Assembly: GCA_964524755.1 (NCBI GenBank)
Contig: CAZGDR010000033.1
Location: forward strand, 1 to 21,113
Direction: 5' to 3'
DNA from: JAQVOO01 sp964524755
Lineage (GTDB): Bacteria; Spirochaetota; Spirochaetia; Sphaerochaetales; Sphaerochaetaceae
DNA: 21,113 nucleotides
Shown here piece by piece: positions 15,043-21,113 of the stretch. A program made the translations under genes and the position numbers. The notes beneath the pieces were generated by a model. The model searched no databases. It saw nothing but the letters and a program-made list of their open reading frames with translations, and was not told the origin of the DNA. Each line of letters begins with the position of its first letter. The stretch's first letter is position 1.

Positions 15043-16817
15043 GATTTGACGCGAGGTTTTCTTACATAATTGGTGTGCAGCAAATGGTGGGATTTTTCAC
15101 CTAGAGGCTTGCCTAGAAATTCTTCATACACTTGCTGAATCGCTGGATTGTCATGTGACTGACGGAGTAGTTTTCCTTCATCTTCCTGGTAAATTGCTGC
15201 GATGCGGGCTTGGCGAATTTCATCGGTCGTGAACCTTGGTTGTCCACCGCCACCGATACATCCTCCCGGACAGGTCATAATTTCTACGAATTGAAACTCA
15301 TCGGGGTGTTTGCGAATATATTCAATGATGTTAGCCGCATTGCCCAGACCATGCGCGACAGCAACTTTCACCTCCTTTCCCTCTAAAAAACCCCATGCAT
15401 CAACTGTTTTTGAAAGGACTACAGATGCTGTTTTAATACCCTCTAATCCAGCTAAAGCATCAATATGGAGATCTTCACTAGCCAAAGGACGCCCTGTTGT
15501 GATGGCATGGACGGTTCGTAGGGCAGCTTCCATCACCCCTCCAGTGTTGGCAAAGATGTCGGCTGCTCCGCTTGAAAGTCCTAACGGAGCATCCATGGCT
15601 CCATCGCTGAGAGAAAGGAAATCTATTCCACTCATTTTTATGAGGTCGCCTAGTTCGCGAGTAGTGAGAACATAGTCAACATCTTGGAAGCCACTTGAGT
15701 GCATTTCAGGGCGGACTGCCTCAAATTTCTTAGCGGTACATGGCATGATTGAAACGACTACCATCTGAGCTGGGTCAATGCCGGCTTTTTGGGCGTAATA
15801 AGTTTTGGCTAAAGCTCCGAACATCTGTTGGGGGGATTTACAACTTGATATGTTGTCTAGCATGTCGGGGAAGTAGTGTTCCGCATAGCTAATCCACCCC
15901 GGCGAACAACTCGTAAATTGGGGCAGACGTGGTTCATCGCCCAATACAAAACGGTTACGCAAGCGACTTAATAATTCAGTTCCCTCTTCCATGATCGTCA
16001 GGTCGGCAGCGAAGTTAGTATCAAAGACCGCATCAAATCCAAGCTCTCGTAAGGCCGTCACCATTTTTCCTGTGACTAACGTACCGGGTGGTAACCCAAA
16101 ACATTCACCCAATGCAGCTCTGATTGCAGGTGCAGTTTGGACTATTACGTGTTGCTGAGCGTTATCGAGTGCCCTAAGAACTTGTTCTATATGGCTTGTT
16201 TCAACAATTGCACCAACTGGACACACTGCGGCGCATTGACCACACTGAACGCAGGCCACACTATCTAGGGTGCTGGTAAAGGCAGGACCTATCGTGGTGT
16301 GATATCCTCGATATTGAGCTGAAAGGACACCCACCTGTTGAATTTCGCTACAGACTTGGACACAGCGACGACATTTAATACATTTGCCGTTATCACGGAG
16401 TAGGGCAACGCTAGTGGAATCAATCGTTGAAACGGGTTTTTCCCCTTGAAATCGAATTTCGCGAATGCCTAGTTCGTCTGCTAATTGGCGTAATTCACAA
16501 TCGCTACTGCGTGCACAGAGTTGGCAATCACCTTCGTGCTCACTGAGCATCAGTTCAACGACAACTTTACGGGCTTCCCTAACTTTCTTTGAGTTAGTAT
16601 GTACCACCATCCCCTCACGTACTGGGGTGGAGCATGAAGCAACCAAGGTTGGAGAGCCTTCAACCTCTACCACGCAGACTCGACAGGCTCCTATAGGAGT
16701 TAACCCTTCCAGATGACATAGGGTAGGAATTTGGATGCCTAACGTAGCAGCAGCTTGTAAAATAGTGGTGTTGGCTTGGACTTGGATAGATTTTCCATTA
16801 ATCGAAAGATTACACAC
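15039..16817 (-). CDS. hydA: [FeFe]-hydrogenase catalytic subunit, HydA/HndD type
   Basis: 592-residue H2-producing or H2-oxidising subunit. Order: [2Fe-2S] domain (Cys34, 45, 48, 62), His-ligated [4Fe-4S] site (His94, Cys98, 101, 107), two ferredoxin [4Fe-4S] sites (Cys146-156, Cys189-199), then the H-cluster domain with TSC304-SPGW, MPC360-TAKKFE and EIMTC516-PGGC520-IGGGGQP. The small C-terminal domain follows. All H-cluster cysteines are present. The residue after the first ligand is Ser305, where clostridial CpI has the proton-relay Cys. The start is GTG at 16817: AAGGAGG sits six bases upstream, and the protein then begins at the ferredoxin domain and overlaps the hydB stop by 8 bases. 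An upstream in-frame GTG at 16886 has no ribosome site and would add 23 non-conserved residues. No extra C-terminal [2Fe-2S] domain, as in Thermotoga HydA, is seen. Confidence 0.93.
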   Translation of the reverse strand: MCNLSINGKSIQVQANTTILQAAATLGIQIPTLCHLEGLTPIGACRVCVVEVEGSPTLVASCSTPVREGMVVHTNSKKVREARKVVVELMLSEHEGDCQLCARSSDCELRQLADELGIREIRFQGEKPVSTIDSTSVALLRDNGKCIKCRRCVQVCSEIQQVGVLSAQYRGYHTTIGPAFTSTLDSVACVQCGQCAAVCPVGAIVETSHIEQVLRALDNAQQHVIVQTAPAIRAALGECFGLPPGTLVTGKMVTALRELGFDAVFDTNFAADLTIMEEGTELLSRLRNRFVLGDEPRLPQFTSCSPGWISYAEHYFPDMLDNISSCKSPQQMFGALAKTYYAQKAGIDPAQMVVVSIMPCTAKKFEAVRPEMHSSGFQDVDYVLTTRELGDLIKMSGIDFLSLSDGAMDAPLGLSSGAADIFANTGGVMEAALRTVHAITTGRPLASEDLHIDALAGLEGIKTASVVLSKTVDAWGFLEGKEVKVAVAHGLGNAANIIEYIRKHPDEFQFVEIMTCPGGCIGGGGQPRFTTDEIRQARIAAIYQEDEGKLLRQSHDNPAIQQVYEEFLGKPLGEKSHHLLHTNYVRKPRVKS

Positions 16818-19800
16818 TGGCGGCCTCCTTTTTCTTAGGCCCAATTTCCTCAGTAGGGTATTCGTTGATGTGTTTTCCGTAGTCACACCGCAAGCAACGG
16901 TGTGCTTGAGCGATTGCTACGGTTTCAGTCCACGGCAATTCTACCTCTTCAAAATTATGTTTGCGTCTTTCTATTGGTATTTGACGTATTTCTGCACGTG
17001 GTTCACTAGAGACTTCAGCCTCGACGTCATAGTCTGTCTCGATAGTTTTCTCGTAGCGCCAGAAGGCGTGATTCTCTCCAGTAAGATGTAAGTCGATTCC
17101 AACGGCAGCTTTTTCTCCCGCAGCAATGGCTTCAACTACTGAGGAGGGACCATCTACACAATCCCCTCCTGCATAGACACCTGGAATACTCGTGGCGCCG
17201 GTAACAGGATCGACGGCAATGAATTTGCTATCGTCTAACATCAGATTTTCGGTGCCGAGGAGGCCTTGTAGATCAAGACGTTGTCCAATGGCCATTATGA
17301 CCTGATCTGTTTCAATCGTGAGGGGTTCCTGATTTTGAGCTAAAGGTCGACGTCGTCCAGAAGCATCAAAAGTACCCAGACTCATCCGGAGGCAACTCAC
17401 TGCTTTGACGTGCCCTTTTTTGTCTTTAAGGATTTCAATTGGTTGGGTGAGGCACGTTATGATGACCCCTTCCTGTAGAGCTTCAGCGACCTCCTCTGCA
17501 TAAGCAGGCATCTCTTCTTGGCTTCTACGGTATATAATTTGAACTGTTTCAGAGCCAAGACGTAAAGCAGTACGGGCGGCATCAATGGCGGCATTACCGC
17601 CGCCAATCACCATAACGTTCTTGCCCACTTCGACCGAGCCGCGGATATTATAGCGTTGTAGGAACGGTACAGATTGAACGACCCCTTTCGATTCTTCTCC
17701 AGGAAGTCCCATGGAGAGTGAATCGGGAGCTCCAATGGCTAAGAAGATCGCATCGTTGCCATCTTCGATGAGACTTTGTAAGGTAAAATCCTTTCCCATG
17801 TGCTGTTCGGTAAGAATTTCTACCCCCATCCGCTCAATCATTCTGATCTCACGGGCTATAGTTTCTCGGGGGAGTCGGTAGGCTGGTATTGTCTGTACCA
17901 ACATGCCACCAGGTCGAGCTGCAGATTCCAGAATTTTAGGTTTATAACCCAACCTGGCCAGGAAATAAGCACAGGAGAGTCCAGCAGGACCTGCCCCGAT
18001 TATTGTTATTTTTTTAGTGGCATTTAGATCATTTAAGCGCACTTCAGGAATTTGAATGATTACCTCTTGATCGACCATGAATCGTTTAATACTACGAATA
18101 CTTACCGCATCATCAAGACTAATACGGCGACACTTATCTTCACAGGTATGAAAGCATACACGCGAGCAGATTGCGGCCAAGGGGTTGCGTTCACGATGGA
18201 GGAGTAGAGCCTCAGCGTAACGTTTTTCTCCAACCAAGGAGACAAATCCTGGTACGTCAACGTGGGCAGGGCACGCACTTTGGCAAGGTGCCCGTACAAG
18301 GCCTGGGCAGACACCAGCTTCACAATGGTGATCACGGATGTGAGCTTCATATTCACTTCTGAAATGGCGAATAGTTGATAGGACTGGATTAGGAGCTGTC
18401 TGGCCTAACCCACACAGAGAGGTCTCTTTTATCCAAGTTCCTAATTCAATTAATGTTTCAATATCACTTTCTTCACCCTCTCCATCACAAATGCGTTCGA
18501 GGATTTCTAACATTCGTTTCGTGCCGACTCGGCACGGAACACACTTTCCACACGACTCTTCTTGGACAAATTCTAAGAAGTAGCGGGCTACATCGACCAT
18601 GCAAGCATGATCATCAAGGACTATGAGGCCTCCTGAACCCATGATAGCGCCTAATTTTTTGAGCGGTTCGTAGTCGAGGGGAACCACGAGATGTTCTTTA
18701 GGAATACAGCCCCCTGAGGGACCTCCTATTTGTGCTGCTTTGAAGGTGCCACCTTGTTTTATTCCTCCGCCGACTGAGAAGATGAGATCTCCGAGGGGGG
18801 TACCAATTGGAATTTCAACGAGGCCTGTGGTGCGAACAGCTCCGGCAAGGGCGAAGACTTTAGTTCCTTTACTCTCTGCGCTACCACTTACATTGTACCA
18901 GTCAGAGCCAAAATCGATAATGGCACCAATGTTGGCATACGTCTCTACATTGTTGAGGAGGGTGGGAACACCCCAGAGTCCTTTTTGAGCCGGGAATGGA
19001 GGTCGGGGATGAGGTTCTCCCCGTTTACCTTCAATCGAGTTTATTAAAGCGGTTTCCTCTCCACAGACAAAAGCTCCCGAACCCATCCGAATTTCGAGAT
19101 GGAAGGAGAAATCAGTTCCCAGAATCTGATCTCCAAGGAGGTTGTACTCCTTCGCCTGTTCGATGGCACGCTGTAAGCGAGCTACTGCTAAAGGGTATTC
19201 GGCACGAACATACACAAACCCCTGTGTGGCACCGATGGTATAGGCGGCAATCGCCATCCCTTCAATAATACAATGTGGATCGCCTTCTAAGACCGAACGG
19301 TCCATAAAGGCTCCTGGATCGCCTTCATCTGCATTACAGAGGACATATTTCTCTTTTCCTTCACTTTCTGCTGTAAAACGCCATTTAAGCCACGTGGGGA
19401 AACCAGCCCCTCCACGCCCTTTGAGCCCAGCCACTTTTAGTTCTTGAATGACTTGTTTCGACGACATCGATTGGAGGACTTTAGCGAGGCCACGGTAGCC
19501 TCGCCTGCCGATGTAGGATTCAATCTCCAAGGGATTTATAAGTCCACAATTTCGCAATACGATTTTCCGTTGGGGACCAAGAAAGGCTGATTCTGATTCT
19601 GCATGGATAATCTTATGGGGATGATCATCAGTTAACAAGAGTTCCTCGACAGGGGTACCGTTTACGATGTGTTCATTGACAATTCGTTGTGCATCTTGGG
19701 CATTGATGTGTTCATAGATGACGTTTTCAGGCAGGATACGAACCACAGGGCCTTTAGAGCAAGGACCCATACAACCGGTTCCAATAACTTTGATGGGCTG

Positions 19801-19974
19801 TTTCGTCTCTGCCACCGCATCTTCAAAAGCTTTCAGGATTTCGAGAGAACCACTGGCAATACAACCACCTCCTGTGCAGACCAGAATGGTAGTCTTTTCA
19901 GCTTCAGTTTTTGAACGTTTTATTATCGCTTCAGATTTTTTAATAAATGTTTGGATGCTACTCACTGTCGCCAT
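16810..19974 (-). CDS. hydB: HydB-type NADH/FMN subunit fused to a GltD/NfnB-like NAD(P)H module
   Basis: 1054-residue fusion. Part one (1-~545) is a NuoF/HydB flavoprotein: thioredoxin-like [2Fe-2S] domain (Cys33, 38, 68, 72), NADH loop GRGGAGFPTWLKW (187-199), FMN block CNADEGDPGAF (213-223) and [4Fe-4S] site (Cys475, 478, 481, 521). Part two (~550-1035) is a glutamate-synthase-small-subunit/NfnB-like unit: Cys551, 556, 564, 568 and Cys603, 607, 611, 615 for two [4Fe-4S] clusters, FAD loop IGAGPAGLS (659-667), pyridine-nucleotide loop IGGGNAAIDAAR (790-801) with YRRS, and AGGDCVDGPSSVVEAIAAG near the end. The RR after the second loop favours NADPH. The closing AHRCLRCDYG resembles motifs of related oxidoreductases. 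The start ATG at 19974 has GGGGGAAGAG upstream and overlaps hydC by 17 bases; a TTG at 20007 is unlikely. Role: electron hub between NADH, NAD(P)H and HydA. Confidence 0.92.
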   Translation of the reverse strand: MATVSSIQTFIKKSEAIIKRSKTEAEKTTILVCTGGGCIASGSLEILKAFEDAVAETKQPIKVIGTGCMGPCSKGPVVRILPENVIYEHINAQDAQRIVNEHIVNGTPVEELLLTDDHPHKIIHAESESAFLGPQRKIVLRNCGLINPLEIESYIGRRGYRGLAKVLQSMSSKQVIQELKVAGLKGRGGAGFPTWLKWRFTAESEGKEKYVLCNADEGDPGAFMDRSVLEGDPHCIIEGMAIAAYTIGATQGFVYVRAEYPLAVARLQRAIEQAKEYNLLGDQILGTDFSFHLEIRMGSGAFVCGEETALINSIEGKRGEPHPRPPFPAQKGLWGVPTLLNNVETYANIGAIIDFGSDWYNVSGSAESKGTKVFALAGAVRTTGLVEIPIGTPLGDLIFSVGGGIKQGGTFKAAQIGGPSGGCIPKEHLVVPLDYEPLKKLGAIMGSGGLIVLDDHACMVDVARYFLEFVQEESCGKCVPCRVGTKRMLEILERICDGEGEESDIETLIELGTWIKETSLCGLGQTAPNPVLSTIRHFRSEYEAHIRDHHCEAGVCPGLVRAPCQSACPAHVDVPGFVSLVGEKRYAEALLLHRERNPLAAICSRVCFHTCEDKCRRISLDDAVSIRSIKRFMVDQEVIIQIPEVRLNDLNATKKITIIGAGPAGLSCAYFLARLGYKPKILESAARPGGMLVQTIPAYRLPRETIAREIRMIERMGVEILTEQHMGKDFTLQSLIEDGNDAIFLAIGAPDSLSMGLPGEESKGVVQSVPFLQRYNIRGSVEVGKNVMVIGGGNAAIDAARTALRLGSETVQIIYRRSQEEMPAYAEEVAEALQEGVIITCLTQPIEILKDKKGHVKAVSCLRMSLGTFDASGRRRPLAQNQEPLTIETDQVIMAIGQRLDLQGLLGTENLMLDDSKFIAVDPVTGATSIPGVYAGGDCVDGPSSVVEAIAAGEKAAVGIDLHLTGENHAFWRYEKTIETDYDVEAEVSSEPRAEIRQIPIERRKHNFEEVELPWTETVAIAQAHRCLRCDYGKHINEYPTEEIGPKKKEAASV
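16824..16830 (-). promoter_or_regulatory. Ribosome-binding site that sets the hydA start
   Basis: AAGGAGG on the minus strand lies inside the last codons of hydB and six bases before the GTG at 16817. It decides between that start and the upstream GTG at 16886. Confidence 0.75.
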
Positions 19975-20509
19975 ACTCTTCCCCCTTTTCTGTGTGATAG
20001 GGCTCAAGCAGTTGTTTAATGCGACTCGGTTTTACACGTTGATAGACTGTTTCATCAATCATAACTACGGGAGCTAAACCACACGCTCCAAAACAGCGTC
20101 CAATCTCTAATGAGAATTGTCTGTCTTCGGTTGTTTGGCCAACTTCGATATGAAGCTCTTTGCTAATGGCTTCTAGTACTTCTTTGCCACCGCGTACATA
20201 ACAGGCGGTCCCCAGACATACACGGACGGTATGTTTGCCGCGTGGGGTGGTGGTAAAGAAGGAGTAGAAGGTAACTACGCCGGCAACTTCACTGTAGGGG
20301 ATTTCAAGTTTTTCACTGATATGGATGAGCATTGCCTTGGGAAGGTATCCCAGAAGGTTTTGTGTTGATTGTAACACAGGGATGAGCGCACCCTTGGTTC
20401 CTTGATAACGTTCGATGATATCGTTTATCACAGGTATGATATCTTCCATTTTCAATTCGTGTTCTAAGGGAGCGGACGTACTATGTTCCGCTTTTGCCAA
20501 GTGAGTCAT
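19958..20509 (-). CDS. hydC: HydC/NuoE-like [2Fe-2S] subunit of bifurcating-type hydrogenase
   Basis: 183-residue small subunit of the NuoE/HydC family that accompanies the NuoF-type flavoprotein. It has an N-terminal helical domain (about 20-85: ALIPVLQSTQNLLGYLPKAM, YSEVAGVVTFYSFF) and a thioredoxin-like fold with [2Fe-2S] ligands Cys98, Cys103, Cys139 and Cys143 (VCLGTACYVRGG, IGRCFGACGLAP). Motifs and length fit the family. The first ~20 residues are a non-conserved extension, but ATG at 20509 has AAGGAGAG upstream and is kept. First gene of hydC-hydB-hydA; it overlaps hydB by 17 bases. Confidence 0.93.
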   Translation of the reverse strand: MTHLAKAEHSTSAPLEHELKMEDIIPVINDIIERYQGTKGALIPVLQSTQNLLGYLPKAMLIHISEKLEIPYSEVAGVVTFYSFFTTTPRGKHTVRVCLGTACYVRGGKEVLEAISKELHIEVGQTTEDRQFSLEIGRCFGACGLAPVVMIDETVYQRVKPSRIKQLLEPYHTEKGEEYGDSE

Positions 20510-20569
20510 AGGCTCTCCTTTTTTACTCTTCTACATCGCTTACTCCACAATTAATATTCTTTCTGTAAT

Positions 20570-20598
20570 ATGTTAGCATGCAATAAGTGGGAAATCAA
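20570..20598 (-). promoter_or_regulatory. Candidate promoter of the hydCBA operon
   Basis: The minus strand reads TTGATT (20593-20598), a 17-base spacer, then TAACAT (20570-20575). It would give a leader of about 50 bases before hydC with the ribosome site AAGGAGAG near its end. I found no complete Rex-type dyad around it. Confidence 0.4.
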
Positions 20599-20636
20599 AT
20601 ATAAAAAGGTTTAAGCAGAAGGATATGTTGGTGTTT

Positions 20637-20654
20637 TCGCAGATATCTCTGCGA
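20637..20654. repeat. Inverted repeat between the TolC-like gene and the hyd promoter
   Basis: TCGCAGA-TATC-TCTGCGA is a perfect 7-base stem with a 4-base loop. It lies about 50 bases after the stop of the TolC-like gene and just upstream of the hyd promoter. Neither strand has a T-run after it, so it is not a standard intrinsic terminator. It may block read-through, stabilise the mRNA end, or serve as a binding site. Confidence 0.45.
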
Positions 20655-20703
20655 CAAAGGAGAGGAGGGAACATGAGGTTTCTCTGTGCATAAAATAGAA
20701 GTT

Positions 20704-21113
20704 TTAGGTGAGTGCTTTTAAAATATTGATGTATTGCGACAAATCTATCTTCAATTGTTCTTCTTCAATTTGTGAGGCAAATACTGCAATCTCGGCCATA
20801 AGGGTCTGTTGTCTCCCTTGTAAGCCAGCCTGGGCCAATTGTTTGTTGAGGGTTTTGCGTTGGGTCAACGTTTCTGTTTTTTCTTGTTGGAGTCGTAATT
20901 TTTCTACTGTCATGGTTAGTTTTGCATGATTTTTACGTACCTCTTGCTCAATTTGCTGTCGTACAGATTGTGATTGAATACGAGCATATTCCACCTGAGA
21001 TGCTGCGCGGCGAATTTCATTAAGGATCTTTCCCCCATCCCAAAGAGTTGTTTTAAATCCAACCGAGACAGTTAAGTCGTATGTGTCTTTTTCTTGCCAA
21101 TCGCTGTCAATGA
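20704..21113 (-). CDS. TolC-like outer-membrane efflux protein (C-terminal part)
   Basis: The last ~136 residues of a protein whose N-terminal part lies beyond the right edge. The visible part starts with a strand pair typical of outer-membrane efflux proteins (YDLTVSVGFKTTLWDGGKIL). A long Gln/Glu/Lys-rich coiled-coil follows (about 95 residues). The strand-to-helix layout fits the second half of a TolC-family subunit. An internal GTG at 20994 gives an apparent 96-residue gene, but the same frame runs open to the edge and the extra residues carry the family signature, so the longer reading is preferred. It is not closely similar to the channel at 13441-15042. It probably belongs to another export operon outside the window. 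Confidence 0.7.
   Translation of the reverse strand, partial: IDSDWQEKDTYDLTVSVGFKTTLWDGGKILNEIRRAASQVEYARIQSQSVRQQIEQEVRKNHAKLTMTVEKLRLQQEKTETLTQRKTLNKQLAQAGLQGRQQTLMAEIAVFASQIEEEQLKIDLSQYINILKALT

Noticed and set aside
19975..20007. Upstream TTG start for hydB
   Set aside because: It has no ribosome site and would overlap hydC by 50 bases; ATG 19974 has a strong site.
20540..20562. Rex-type operator upstream of hydC
   Set aside because: A single CACAA half-site is present with no mirrored TTGTG at the right spacing.

Overview
The window is about 21 kb of tightly packed bacterial DNA of moderate G+C. It holds 13 complete protein-coding genes and two genes cut by the window edges. I see no rRNA, tRNA, CRISPR array, insertion sequence or phage gene. 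Lipoprotein and outer-membrane efflux proteins show a Gram-negative-type envelope. An NQR-type sodium pump, a bifurcating-type [FeFe]-hydrogenase and no aerobic respiratory gene suggest a fermentative anaerobe. The short NqrB and NqrC and the loose lipobox recall Spirochaetota, but that placement is an inference.

Layout. (1) Positions 1-3185, minus strand: nqrB-nqrC-nqrD-nqrE-nqrF, with nqrF cut by the left edge. No nqrA precedes nqrB. (2) Positions 3270-8113, minus strand: a three-gene translationally coupled operon of a DUF72 TIM-barrel protein, a Y-family polymerase homologue whose catalytic acidic residues are gone (ImuB-like), and a DnaE2/ImuC-type polymerase with intact catalytic aspartates. 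This looks like an SOS 'mutasome' cassette with DUF72 in the place where imuA is usual. Its promoter holds a perfect 20-bp palindrome between the -35 and -10 boxes. The palindrome resembles the E. coli LexA box, and the transcript looks leaderless. (3) Positions 8205-9014, plus strand: a short, catalytic-domain-only sugar-phosphate (mannose-1-phosphate type) nucleotidyltransferase. (4) Positions 9219-15042, plus strand: a complete RND tripartite efflux operon (lipoprotein adaptor, RND pump, TolC-like channel). (5) Positions 15039-20509, minus strand: hydC-hydB-hydA of a bifurcating-type hydrogenase. HydB is fused at its C-terminus to a complete GltD/NfnB-like FAD-NAD(P)H module. (6) Positions 20704-21113, minus strand: the C-terminal part of a second TolC-like protein.

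How the genes may work together. The hydrogenase, with a NuoF-type NADH site and an added GltD/Nfn-type NAD(P)H site, could exchange electrons among H2, NADH, NADPH and possibly ferredoxin. NQR would couple NADH oxidation to a sodium gradient. The DUF72-ImuB-DnaE2 operon is the best candidate for an under-described system: a reduced error-prone repair complex with an unusual partner and a recognisable damage-type operator.
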